Positions 1-12,400 of a stretch of DNA of 64,000 bases are shown here, piece by piece (the first letter of the stretch is position 1; each line of letters opens with the position of its first letter). Position numbers and translations under genes: made by a program. Source of the stretch: Buteo buteo (lineage: Eukaryota; Chordata; Aves; Accipitriformes; Accipitridae); contig NC_134196.1 in the NCBI RefSeq assembly GCF_964188355.1, positions 3,670,501-3,734,500 of the forward strand, written 5' to 3'. The notes under the pieces are model-generated. The model was not told the DNA's origin and did no database searches. It worked only from the letters and a program-made list of their open reading frames with translations.

Positions 1-229
1 GGAGGTAGCTTTAAAGAATGTTTTTCTTAAGAAACTTGGCATCTGTGGTCGAGCCGGTTTCTTTCTTTCTTTTAATTGTCTGTAATTGAAATTCCTGCAT
101 CAGCAGAGACAGTTCTGTGGCAGCTGCCTGCTTGGGGCAGTAGACAGCGAGTCTGAAGTCGCTGGGCATTTCTCTGACATTTTTTTGCGCAGTTCAGCGT
201 TCTGCCTCCTCGCTGACAGCATCAGGTCC

Positions 230-660
230 CTGAGAACTGTAGGCAGTGTCGGCCTTTCGGGGAGAAGACCTCAACCGTGGCGAAAAATAAGCAGATAGTC
301 ACTACAAATGGATGACTTTGACGATTCGGTACGAGAGCCTTTGCTTGAAGATGAACGATCGGTTAATGAGAAATGGCCTGCAAGTTGTTGCTGATGAAGT
401 AATTCTTTTTAGAAGATCCCCGGCGTATCCCATCGGCTCCGGGGTAGGAACGCCAAGGTGCGTGTATAGGCGCGTGTCGGAGCGAGGCGGGCTTGAAGAC
501 AGGGAAGAGGCAGGTGGGGGTGAGGTTGTGTTGCACACGCAGGTGAAGGACGAAGGGGAGCGCGGGCGGGTGGGGGACGGCGATTTACGGGACAGGACGG
601 AGGGGGAGAGCGAAGGGGCAGACCGGCTGCTCGGCAGTGCTCTAGCGGAACCTGCATCTC
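230..660. other. Small CpG-rich patch in the left flank
   Basis: CpG dinucleotides are dense here (for example GACGATTCGGTACGAGAG near 320 and many CpGs at 420-640), in contrast with the depleted sequence on both sides. The second half is purine-rich (GAGCGCGGGCGGGTGGGGGA). A short frame at 308-394 begins MDDFDDSVREPLLEDE and stops after 28 codons; I do not recognise it. The patch could be a small CpG island, a GC-rich UTR or an insertion. Confidence 0.4.
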
Positions 661-858
661 AACACAGCTCTGTTATTTTTGTGCTGCTTTACCACAGCGT
701 TGAGTAGCCAGAGTGTATCCCTGAATTGGGCAACAAAAGTTAAAATAAACAATTATTAAAGAATCTACATACTTTTGTATTTGTAAATCATTTGAAAAAG
801 TGCAAGGTAGCATTCTCTGGGCCGCTTGCTTGTTGTTTGCGCACGAGTTTTTCAATGT

Positions 859-864
859 AATAAA
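859..864 (+). terminator. Candidate plus-strand poly(A) signal with GU-rich downstream element
   Basis: AATAAA followed within 5-30 bases by a strongly GT-rich tract (GGTATGTTGTTTCTGGTTTG), the classic arrangement of a vertebrate poly(A) site. A second hexamer lies at 744-749. A plus-strand transcript may therefore end near 880. In mammals the gene convergent with ELK3 at this side is CDK17, so this could be its 3' UTR end, but no CDK17 coding sequence is visible in the window. Confidence 0.4.
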
Positions 865-3736
865 GGTATGTTGTTTCTGGTTTGCGATGTGAAGATGGAA
901 TTAAGGTTAAGAATACATTCAGTTATTGAGGACAAAATATGAGAAAAGGTATGTTGTAAATATCCCCAAGCCAAGTACCATAAACCCAGGAAATACATGG
1001 AATTAAGGTCAGGGTTGAAAGAAATCCAAACAAATTACGGCATGGAAATACACAGCTATAGCACATAGTGACACGGAATAAAAATTAGAATTTACCTTGT
1101 CTGTGACTGTGTGGTCACAGGTATGTGATCGTTTTGTCTGGTCACTAACGGACAGAGTTGAAATAATTTGTGCACCTTGTTAGCACGTTTCAATACCTTT
1201 TTTCCCTTAGTAAAGTTTGGCTTTGAAACAAATGCAACATTTCTATGAAATTTCTTAATTTTGGGGGGGAACTTGAATGCTTACTTTTTACAGATTATTT
1301 TTATTTTTTCATTTCGGAGACTGGGCTGTTAGAGATTTAGTGCTACTGTTTGGCCTATGTGTGGGTCAGCAACATCCATGTGTCTCGCCAACATCCACGT
1401 CAGACCAATTTAAGAGATTGACAAGATAACAAGTATAAATTATAGAACATAAAGGGAGTACTGTACAAGCGTTTAGCTAATTGGTACGTTGTAAAGTAAG
1501 CTCTGGCTGTACAGGTAGGACGATTCTGAAAAGTATAAAAGCCAAGTGGATACCTGGGCTTTGTAATTCATACCATACAGCCTTTTCAGCTGAGGAGTTT
1601 AGCTGCACAGAAATCACACTCTTGTTCTAGGCCCTGTGTTGTCAGAACTGGGATTAGAATTTAGCTATTCTAGATTTTTTTTTTTTTAATCTTTTATATG
1701 TGAGTTTCACTGGGCTGTACTGTGCCTTTCTCTTTAACTGAAAGAAAAGATTAATGTCAGTGGAAAAACGTGTACATGACAATTTTCCATTATTTTCACG
1801 TTTTCTAAAATCCCATAACTCACATAAGTTCTGTAATATTTGAGCCAACTTAAACTGTGAATGCACACATATGCACATACTTACTATTGTAAATAACTGT
1901 TTAATTTATTGTCCTGGCTGCATCCTCCAGAATCACTTAAGAAGCAGGCCTGCCTGAGCAGATTGCTTTTATGGTCCTCCTAATGAAATACGAGTGTTGT
2001 TCAGCTCAGATGCCACGCCATACCTTGAAACACATTTTTCCCCGGAGAGCTATGGAGTTCCTTCATTCGCTGCAGCGCGATCTTCTTGCGGATGGAATTG
2101 CCGTCGCTGCGGATTGCAGACCGGGGAGAATTCCTGGTCCCTGTCCCCTCTCCAACGTGCTCTTGCGGAGCAGCTCCCTCCAGGCCCCCCGCGGCAGCGT
2201 TGGCATCGCCTGCTCCTCCTCTTTCACACCCTGAGCTTGTTTTTTCAAAGACATTTCTTTCCCCTCTTCCATATCCTTCTCCTTAATTTGCAGGAGGTGG
2301 CAGCTGGCCTGGAGCCATGTTAGGAATAATTAAGGTTACGTTTATCCATTCGCACTTCTTGCAGAGTGAACGTGAACTGATGGGAATCTTTCAAGAAAAA
2401 AACCCCACATATCCTACCATCCTCTCTTCTAGGATGCCTTTCTACAAATACCTCGCCCACCCACCCGAGGCAGGCCATGATGCTGATTGCTCCAGAGTCG
2501 TTGCTTGAGGTTCATTCTCCTTTATTCATTGAAATAAATTTATACTCCTCCTCACTAATGCTGTCAATCTCTCTGCCCTCAAGAAATAGGTTTGTACTCC
2601 ATCTGTGTAGGCAGAGCACTCGCATATTAATTGGTAAAAGCAGTTACAGTTTGGGGCCAAAAGGGATTTCAAAAGTTGTAGTTTTCTGATGACTTCGTAG
2701 AGGTATTCTTAAATCTGAGTGACCTGTGTTTGTTTATCCTACAGGATATAGACACAGTCACAAGAAGGGAACAGCGATGTCCTTATGTAAAAGACTGCCT
2801 GTACTTACCGTGCCTTTTCTAAATTCATTTGGTGCTCATGATGGCTTCTGAAGATGCTTCCTGTAGGCACAAGACCATACAGCCTCTTACTCTAGAGAGA
2901 CTTGTTCTGTTGAAATTAAATGCTCTAGTCTGTTTTCAGGGACCATCTCCCCTTTAAACAGTCATCTCGTTGACAGTTCGTTACTTCTTTGGTAGGTATT
3001 TCCAGGCTGGCAAGTGCCTGTCTGATGAGACGAGTTTTATTCAGACAGAACAAATTGTTCTTTGTTGACGTCATGGACGCGTGTCAAATCTTTCTTTTTA
3101 TGTAGCTTGTTATCACCCATCACTCTTTTCCCCACCTTTGTAGTTCTCTTTAGAACTGAAGCCACTTAACCTGTGCCAGGGCAGATGTGTGCAATCTCTT
3201 GGCAAAGCTACCCAGTAGCTGTGGCCCTACTGGTGGATACTTACTTTTCTGAAAAAACAATGTAAAGGTAAGCCAACAATAGCCTGATCATGCACCCAGC
3301 CTATATAATATTGAAAACGTTTTGTGTATTGCTGAAGTGTGAATAAAGCATCAATCTATCCAAAAACTCCCTCAAGTATGATCAAATCGCAATTACTACC
3401 AAGAATATTGAAGAGAGAGCGTAACTCCTGTTTTGTTCCCCAGGACTGTTGGCTCGGAGCGTTCCATGCCAGAAATATTGACCCTTTCACAGTATTTATT
3501 TTAAAAACATTTATTTGATTTTTTCTCTACAGTTAAAAAGATATCTGTTAATAAAATTCAATAGAAAATTACCAACAGAATGTTTTCTTTGAAGCATAAG
3601 GCATAACAGTCTAGTGTTTTAGGTTAAGTGTTGGACTTGAGAGACTGGACTTTATTTGTATAAATTCTTCCCAGTAGGAAGAATTTTTGTTTCACAGTAC
3701 TGACCACTTTGGAAGGCAGATTTCATTTTGACAACC

Positions 3737-3753
3737 TTTTTTTTTTTTTTTTT
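3737..3753. repeat. Poly(T) tract, 17 T
   Basis: Uninterrupted run of 17 T. There is no recognisable retroposon body beside it. Confidence 0.9.
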
Positions 3754-4871
3754 GATTGAAAAGTCAACTAGCAAAAGAAGATGTGTTCTATTGTGATTTT
3801 TTTATTCTCTCAAAGATGAGAAGACAGCACTACTGTACTATTTCTGGGTGTGTTAAGTTTTATTGGATTCTCTCAGATCCTTTACAGTAATTTCTTGAGA
3901 GGTTTTTTTTTTTTCCCAGAATTGCTATTTTCTGCTATCTTTAAAAGAAAAACAAAGTCACTCAAGGGGCAGGAGGGTGGGAGGGGAGGCGTGGGGCTGT
4001 GTGCTGAGGTGTGGTGAGCCTTTTGAAAAGAAAAAAATCTGCCTTATTAATAGTAAGGCCGTGGAAGAAACAAAATCATGAGCATCTGGATGCTTTTCCT
4101 TTTAAGAATCTTTTCTCCGTCACACACTCCCACGTCTCGTGTTCATCTGGGTTTTTTGCAGTGTGGTATTCAATACTTATTAAGTTGAAGACCAAATTTT
4201 CTTGAGTATCTCTCTTGACTTTTTAAACTCCTAGTGAGAGACACTTCATCTCTATGCCTTGTTCTCCCATTAGCTATACTGGAGTGTACAAGGCGAGACT
4301 ACTGAAGTAGGCATTCATGCTTTTTTAAAAAAAAGAGGCGAGAGTTGCCTCTAGAGTACAAATAATTGCCTCTCTGTAACATGGTTACTGAAAAATATTC
4401 TATGTACCTGGGAGGAATCCCTTGAAAGTGAAATGTTTGATCTGCAAGCCCTTGTGATTTATCTCCACGAGGCTAGTCCATCCCAGCAGTTACCTGCTGC
4501 CTTCCAACCTATTCTGATTTTACTTCATATAAAGTTTCCCCGCACTCATAAATTTTGCGTAGGTCCATCTTCTGGTTTTGACTCCGTGGGCTGGTATCTC
4601 TTGTTGCTCTTAAGACGCTGAATCAAGCGAATGACTTCCCATACGTTTCATTCTCTTTCCTTACATCTTGCATCTAATTGCTCTGTTTATCAGCACTGGT
4701 ACTTCAACAGAGATACGGCAGCTTTTTATCCCGTTAATTACTGCGAGTGAAACTGAGGAGTCATTTTTGGTTGTGCAACTCAGGAGCCTGAGGAAAATTC
4801 CTGCTGTCTTTTGTCAGACTACCTCTGCCCCAAAAATGGCTTTTCAACATCAGAACTGCATTAATAAAATG

Positions 4872-4877
4872 TTTATT
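4872..4877 (-). terminator. ELK3: Candidate ELK3 poly(A) signal AATAAA
   Basis: Plus-strand TTTATT, hence AATAAA on the minus strand. It is the first canonical hexamer downstream of the ELK3 stop. Moderately GU-rich sequence (gttctgatgttg) follows about 20-30 nt beyond it in the transcript sense. It lies next to a plus-strand AATAAA at 4863-4868. Confidence 0.55.
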
Positions 4878-4990
4878 TAGCACCTTTCAGGTTGAAGGAT
4901 CCAAAAGCACTTTACAATTAACTACACACATCATCACTGAAATGCATCCAAGCAGAAAAATCAGCAGACAACTCACTGCATAAATTTCAA
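4878..4990 (-). repeat. MIR/CORE-SINE-like relic fragment (3' part)
   Basis: TAGCACCTTTCAGGTTGAAGG followed by ATCCAAAAGCACTTTACA matches, in reverse, the remembered tail of ancient amniote SINEs (TTTGTAAAGYGCTTTGAGATCC then GAAAGGYGCT). The clear part is 4878-4915 and the remainder is eroded. It lies at the very end of the proposed ELK3 3' UTR. Family assignment is from memory of the motif, not from a database search. Confidence 0.45.
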
Positions 4991-6380
4991 AAAGAACAGA
5001 CTTTTGGCCAGCCGCTTGGCCAGAAAGGAAAGTAGAAGCTTTTAATGACCTGTAGCCAACAGGATTCTGATTTTGGTTTGGGTTTTGAAGGTCTCATCTG
5101 AAAAACCTACATGGTAAAGCTGCATTCAACCCACTTTAGCCGCCTCAGACAACTGAAGATTTGCATCGGCCTTGCCAAGATTAGAATCTGTGGTGCCAGG
5201 GAGTCTAGCCTAATCCTAACCTGACATTTAGATGACTAAGCCATCACCTCAAGGTAGAGGACATACCCAGTAAATTCAAGTTGCAAGTATATAGTAACAC
5301 AGTGCTGTTTTTTAATCCAGAATTCAGCTGTTTATACATAAACATCCCACATGTACAGTATGCCTCTTCACAAGCACCAGGCATTAATTTACAGTCCTGT
5401 AACTTTTCCAGCTTTGGGGGAAGGGGAAATGCGACCTTCTGAGCTTTAGTAGCTAGAATAATCTTTCTAGGGAAATAGTAGAAGGCACTTGGCACGACTG
5501 AACAAAGCACCTGGAAATTCTCTTATCGGGAATGATCCTCATTCCCTGGGAGGACAGAGATTACCTGCACTTTCCAGCTGTACTGTTGACAGTTCGTAAG
5601 AAATATACGCCAAATAAATTCTGAGCAAGGTCTCCTTTTCTACAGAAGTATCCTCAAATGCTGGAAATCTCACAACTATACACAGCCCCGTTCTTCCCTG
5701 TTGCAAGTCAACAGAAGAATTTGGGCGTAAATGTGGCTTTGTTACTCCTAAATGCATCTCCTGACTGTAACGTTGATTACGTTTTTCACTTCAGCAAAGA
5801 AAAATTATAAGGCTATTTTTATACAATTTGAAAGCACTTAATACAAAGTTACATGAATACATTGCATCATATGGCCTATCCATGGAGAAAATACTGAAAT
5901 ACTACCATAGGGCTGTTCAATACTAGTTTTTTCTTTCAACTTTTTATCTTAATACTAGAAAATATATAAATCATTTACATGACATTATGCAAAAGAAGGC
6001 ACAGCCGGTTATAGTTTACACAAGCACAATGCATAATATGCAGGAAAAGGGATTAAAAAGAAGCTTCACATCCTTATTAGATACATTGTTGCAAACCATT
6101 AAGAAAAGTACTTCATCAACAACAGAAGTGTTCAACACTTGAGAGCTATGATATAAAAAAAATTATAATTCATTTAATGCAAAACAGATTTATATATACT
6201 TTTATATATAAACACTGTTTAAAAATGCTAACATAATAAAAGTAGATTATCCATGTAATGAAAAGTGCAAACCAAAGTAATAGAGGGTTTCACAATGTCC
6301 TTCTCATGACACAGGAAAAACTAGCCCATAGGAATGAAGTGTTAAATCCACCAATAAGTCCTTGGCGTGATGAGGCGTCA

Positions 6381-6479
6381 TCAGGATTTCTGAGCGTTTG
6401 GAGAAAGCAGTACTGGAGAAGAGGCTCCGTCCAGACTGGGGAGTGGCACTGGTATGTGACCATTTAGCAAAGTTGGAAA
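6381..6479 (-). CDS. ELK3: ELK3 last coding exon (exon 5): C-terminal 32 residues and stop
   Basis: Found by tracing the known C-terminus. After the acceptor ctcttacag (AG at 6481-6480) the frame reads FPTLLNGHIPVPLPSLDG and ends NAQKS with TGA at 6381-6383. Human ELK3, as I remember it, begins this exon FPTLLNGHMPVP and ends QKS, so both identity and frame are clear. Thirty-three codons including stop bring the protein to exactly 407 residues. Confidence 0.95.
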   Translation of the reverse strand, partial: FPTLLNGHIPVPLPSLDGASSPVLLSPNAQKS

Positions 6480-9400
6480 CTGTAAGAGGCCAAAAGGTAA
6501 AAATTACTCTTTATCTCAAAGCATTCAGCCCAGAAGCACATGCATTTAGCATTAGCAAACGACTCCAGATGTTTCCAAGACTTGTCATTTCTGTACAGTA
6601 AGATACATACCAAGTGCCTGCCTCAGCCATTAGGAATGTAAAATAGAGGATGAAACCTGAATACCTTGTAAATGTATGGGGATGTATAAATCTATTACTG
6701 GCTATATTTTAGACAAAAGTTCACATAACAATACATTTATCATCACCCTGGGAAAGCGAATGCTGTAGAGAAATCTTTGCCGTCCATTCTGCTTCCAGAA
6801 TGTTTTTCAGTCTACAAAATGCTAATTAAAATACATCCTTTTTGTCTGCCCTTCATAAAAGCTAAGCAGGAAAGAGCTTTGCAAAAGTGAAAGTCGAGAT
6901 GTAGTTCTAGGGCAGAAAAAGTACAATTATGAATACAAAACATGGGGAAAATTACTCTCGAGTAATTACAGTTTCTCTCTGTATTGACTAAGAACCCATA
7001 AACTAGCTACGCCGGATCATTCAGTATGTGAAGCAGAATACATTGTCATTTAGTATTAACCTCCTCCTTCTGAAATACTGTGCAAAAAATACTTACTCAA
7101 TACATAAGCTGAATATTCCTAGTTCATGACAGCATCCTGCCTATAACTTGCCTGCAGGGATGTGTATTGGCTAGTTCTTAACATCTGACCTGAGAAAAAG
7201 CAAGGCAAGTAGGTGGAATAAACTTGCTGCAGCATGAGGCGGGAATTATCCCAGCAGTAGATACTGATCTGGCCTCGAGGCGCTGGGTTTCTGTTGGCGT
7301 GAGAGAGGCAGAGCTGGATAACAGAGCTCCTGACTTCAAGTGTCTGGTTTATTTTTACCCCTTATCAGATCAGTCCTCCAACAGCCATCTGTGGTGTAAT
7401 CAAGCTCTACACGTGCATATAATCTGCTTGTAACAGGATTACTCTTCCAGTAGGATGTTAGTCCATGATATCCGTCTTCCAACGTTCAGCTGAAAATCGT
7501 TCCGAGCAGTGCAGGCTCAGCAGCATGCGGGGGGGCTGGCACCACGCTCCTGCTGCGGCCAGGACTGGCCGATACCTCTATTTTAACCAAACCAAAGCTC
7601 AGGAACTGTTGCTGTCGCTTCTGCCAAGACTAATTAAAACACAGAACTTGGATTACAAGCTCTTGCTTTTCTAGCCTAGGTTTCTGAAGTGAGACATGTA
7701 AACTACAATGTGTTTCTTCTACAGCTAACAAAAAGAGGGTTGTGTGATCTCTGGTGTCTGTCGAGGCGGGTGGCATGCTGGCACTACGGCCCGGGATGCC
7801 AACGATGCTGATGTCACGATTTCATCCTTCCCCTGGTTTCCAGCCCAACCCAGCCCTCTTCTTCTTCTTCTTCCTGTTGTCTCTGGGGCCGGGACAATGC
7901 TCTTTGTTCACACGCCTCCATACAGTGGGGATCTGGGACTTGACTATGCCCTCTCGGTGCTACTGTCTATACAGGAGTAACAAAGAAAATACGCTGAATT
8001 TAGTTGGCACTTAATTCAAGCTAATCTGGTAGTCCTTAAGTTTGGCTGCATTTTCTTGAATTAACCAATTCTGTGCAAGTCTCTTGCTGTTCCAGTTATG
8101 TGGTAATTTCAAACTAATGATGACACATCAAAAGAAGTTTAATTACACAGCAGTGTGGCTTCAAAGGGAAGGCTTTCCAGGTAGGTCAATATATCACGGT
8201 AAATTGTGCAGAAGGAGGCTGCAGATTTCAGTGATGCTCTACATAGGCTGTAAGGGTGTAGAGGCGTAGGTGTATGGGAGTTGCTTTCACCTTATAAACA
8301 TCGAAGGAGAGTTTTTTACCAGTTAATAAGCATCTACGTGCTCTGTGAGGGAGTATGCACGTAGTTGTGTCCAGCACTGCCAGAACAGGCTCCTCCTCGT
8401 TCGTTAAAGGAGGAACCGTGCTTTCCCATAGGCTTGTTCTGGGCTTAGCGGGATGGCTCCTGTCCTGGTCCTCGTACTATTCAAAGACTGGTACTAAAGC
8501 ACTGCAGGTAGTGCCAAGCACAGTGCTATTGTGAAAAGCAGCACACACCTGAAAGAAAAAAATAAGGGAACCCGATCTCTCCTCCATGCACACCAGCAGG
8601 CAAGGGTGCAGAGGCAGGCAGACAGCCGCAGAGCTGCCCTGGGCTCTAGCTGCTGGCAGGCTGTTGACTCCTTCAACAATGACCAAACATTCTTTCAATT
8701 CCCAGCACAAATGACCAGGTGAAAGCAAAAGCAACTTGTGAAGCAGCTCCAGCTCCTTCCTCCATTCCCCGACTAGCTGCGTGGAGGGCGAGCCCTGCCC
8801 CAACACCTACGCGGGATGACCAACAGTTCTCGGTGGGGTTGGCTGGGCTTCAGCTGTGGTTGTTGTTTCCTATTTGCTGTTAAAGTAAAGCTTCGTGCTC
8901 TACAGACTCGTCATCGTGGCCTCTGCCTGACTCGAACACCGTTTACAAGGAAGGCCCTTTGGGTTTCTCAGAAGGGAGAGCCAAGGCCACTCTTCACTTC
9001 CAGTTCCAGCAGGGGCTGGCCAACGTAGGTCCGTACAAGCTCATTCCAGGCCATGGTGCAGACCCTTCTCTCTCAAATGAAATGTCTGGCTGCTTTTGAC
9101 CACGGGTGCAAAAGTAAGATCTAATAGGGATAAATGAGTTTAGCTGAGTCACAAATAAGGAGCCCCAGGGCTCCATGCTCAGCTGTGCCAGTAGAGGTAG
9201 AAGGACTTACTGCCCCAGTGAGGACTGTACCTGGGCAGAGCGCTTGAGCGAAAGCCCAGCCGCGGAGTCGGGCAGTCCAGTCCCCGCGAAGGTTCAGAGG
9301 CTAGCACAGGGTTCCCCTCCTCTGTTCGTGTTGGCCCATCAATCACAGCAGTCGGGGAGTTCATTCCAGGGGTGTCCCTCCATTCTTCAGCTGCTCAGGT

Positions 9401-12400
9401 GACCATCAGCTTCTTGTGCTTCTTGCCAATCAGCATAATTTCTTCTGTGACCTACTGAATTGGCTGTTCTGCAGCAGCTACACCCGGAGCTGCTAATTCC
9501 ATCCCCACCATCCTCTTCCTAAGTCTCGAGCAAATGCTGTGGCCACTGTGGTTTACTTAACTTTTGTATTTACCACATCTCTCTCAAACTTTGAGATTTT
9601 TACTCTCCCAGTACCCATGAGAGAGGGGACAATGCTGCCTTTCTCCTGTTACATACGGAGAGGTCATGTTCAGAGGTACGAAGTAACTTGGTTGAGGACA
9701 CATGGATAATTTGCAGGAGAACTGGAAATGGAGCCTTGAGGTTCAGAGTGCCCTTATTGTAAACACAACTATGCCCTGTCTTTCTGAGTGAGAAGCAGCT
9801 CATTAAAACAGAAGGATAAACCTACACCCACCTTACTGCATGAGACCCAAATTGGTCTTGGTTTTCCCAGAGTCCATGTTCCACCACTCTCCTGGCTGGT
9901 CCCTGACTGGTCTGTACTCTCTTCCCGAAGCTCTGAGAGCTCAGTTACCTATTCCTACTGGAGTCCAGCATTTATTTCTGTTTCCTTCATACGATATGTG
10001 TGTGCTTGCTGCAGTAGACACTGTCCTGTAGGTTCGGACTGTGCCGCCAAGGCTTTGAAGAGGGTACAAATAAATAGGCTGCTCTTTGAAAGTGCCTGTT
10101 AACTCCAGTATTTTCTTAAACTATTTGAAAAGACCAGCAGATGCTCCCCTGCTGTCTCTTCCACATGTACACTTTTGGAAATGAAACCTGTGCATTGGAA
10201 AGACCTACCTGGAACAGAGTGTTTGGTCCCTGCAGCCTGGCAGGACTCAGAGGAGCAACAGGACTGAGGCTGCTCCAGAAATGAATGCTAGACAGCAGCG
10301 GGCTTGGGGTCAGCAATAATCCATTTGGGGTCTGCAAGACAAAAAAAACACCCCATGATGCATGCCTTGGGAGTTACAGCTCCATACAGTACTCACAATC
10401 CCTTAAGTTTTACACTTCACCTTCTGGCTCTTTTTTCCCGTGAATTCAGACATACAGCATGCCGAGTATACTGGCCAGCAGCAACTGCCCATCCAGCCCT
10501 GCATCCTGTCAATACTGGATACCTGCACATTTAATATTCCTTCATACACAAATTGATTTCATTTCTATCACAATTTGCTTAAGGAAAAGCACAGTTATTG
10601 TTTATTTGAACCACGCTCATGTGACTGTATAAAATACAATGCATGCCCCAGTGTCTGCAAACACAGCCTGGTCTCCTTCAGCATAATTTTCTACCTTTTG
10701 AAGGGCAGCAATTACTTGAACTGACTGCAGCTTTTAAAGCATTAATGCAATTGCCTGTGGAGCCAAAAGAGCCACTGCTGGTCTTTGAAGTTTACTCCTC
10801 TGATGGTGCCTGTTCAAAATGGAAGAAGTTTCAAGAAACTGGCAGCACACAGGCTGATGCAGCGAGAGGCAGGGGTAGGGGTTGGGTGCCCAGAGGGACA
10901 GCGGAGAGCACAGCTAATTGTTTGAAAAGAACCAAAGTGGCAAGAACCAAGAATCCAAGGCTTTTCCCAACTCGGAGGTGGCTCCTTCCAGGGCCATGGT
11001 GCACTCGGATTGCTGGGAATGCTCTTAGCACTTCTAAAGCACAATTGGAGTGGAGGTAGAGTTAAAGCACATGCAAATCTCCATTCAAAGGAAGAATCAC
11101 ATTAATTATTCTGTATCCAGAATAACTTTTATCTTTCCAAAAAAAGAACATGAAAGTAATGTGACAGTTTTGAACAAAGTATTTGGCATAATGAGTTAAT
11201 CTCACCAGTAATCTTGATGCCAATTATCAAAATTAGTGCTATTTAGCAAAGCATTTAATGCAATTTGAGTGCACACTTAGCAAGTAAGTACACGTTTCAC
11301 TGTGTAGGACAAGTGCCTCAGTGCTCTGCTGAACTGGGCCATCAGTTTGTCCAGAGTTTAAAATATGTAAAGAGAAGACAGAAGATAAGGAGTTATCTCC
11401 TCCCCCTAGTAACCAGCACGTCATGCATGCTGGTACCTGCTAGCTTCCCACCAGGCCAGAAATACAAACTCCCACATATGGCAATTGCAACCAGGAGTCT
11501 CACTTAACAACTGCTTACGCCACGGGCTGTCGCATCCCCGTTGCCAGGACTCTGCGGCGAGCAGGCTCAGAAGGCAGGTACCACAGGTCATGGGGATTTT
11601 CGAGTGACGGACGTACTATTTGCAAAGCAGTGCCTGAGGGATCGGCTGCGGTGTTTGAGGCTCTGTGCAAATGCACAGGAATACAGAGCTGCTCTGACGT
11701 GCTTGCACTGGAGTTCGCAACAGGGTCAAACAATTAGTTTAAGCCCAGCAAGAAGAGATGGGAGAGACAAGGTGTAGCAAACATTAAAGTCCTCCCGGTG
11801 AGTCCGTCCCAAGGTGTCCGAAAGGCTGTTTAATACAAAGAGCTTGGCTGCTCTTGAAGGGGACGATTTCTCTAAGGAATCTCAAAAGAAGCGGGGTTCA
11901 CGGAGAAATGCAAAGGGAAAGGACACTGCCATCTCCCTTGTGCTGAAGGTGGTGGATCAGAAACACCAAACCCCGTGGAAGAAACCACAGTTACGTCCCA
12001 AGGAGTAATAAACATGTGATATTGCTGGGAAAGCAAAAGGTGTTGATGCATTGAAACAGCAGGTATGAGGGTCATAGGAGTACCAATGAGGTCAGGGTTT
12101 GGATATATTCGGGTGACAACAAAAGGGGCAAAGAGTGGGTGGAGGCCTGGCAAGGAGAAAAATTCTGTCTTGATCTTGTCAAGTCACAGCTCTTGTCAAG
12201 ATACCACGATGCTTTCATGGGGCAGGAAAACAGCAGTACCAGTGAGAACTCCCTTCCTGTGCCGCCTTGCAAGCTGATGCTCCACGGGCAGGCGGCTATG
12301 GATGGGGATTTACAAGACTGACAAAGAACACAACAAATTAGGTCAGGATAAATTCTCAGAGATTTACTTACAGAAGAGCCTACTAACCTTAAAACCAAAG

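Larger units (their letters stand above)
1..4860. other. Flank downstream of ELK3; no coding exon recognised
   Basis: No recognisable protein exon on either strand. The first 880 bases may be the terminal part of a plus-strand transcript, judged from the poly(A) signal at 859. The rest is AT-rich single-copy-looking sequence with a 17-T tract at 3737-3753 and a 12-T tract at 3903-3914. Many short open frames exist but none shows homology that I recognise. Confidence 0.5.
4872..6380 (-). other. ELK3: ELK3 3' untranslated region (proposed extent)
   Basis: About 1.5 kb from the ELK3 stop to the first AATAAA on the minus strand. The segment is AT-rich, especially 5800-6260, with several minus-strand ATTTA pentamers (TAAAT on plus) that could act as AU-rich decay elements, as expected for a growth-regulated mRNA. 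ATTAAA variants read on the minus strand at 5041-5046 and near 5312 could give shorter forms. The end of the UTR, around 4878-4915, coincides with an ancient SINE-like fragment. The distal end is inferred from the signal only; a longer UTR is possible. Confidence 0.6.

Noticed and set aside
1..880. CDK17 last coding exon
   Set aside because: Synteny suggests it nearby, but no frame matches the CDK17 C-terminus I know (ending NRRQSMLF). A loose likeness near 276-295 is broken by stops and a shifted base.
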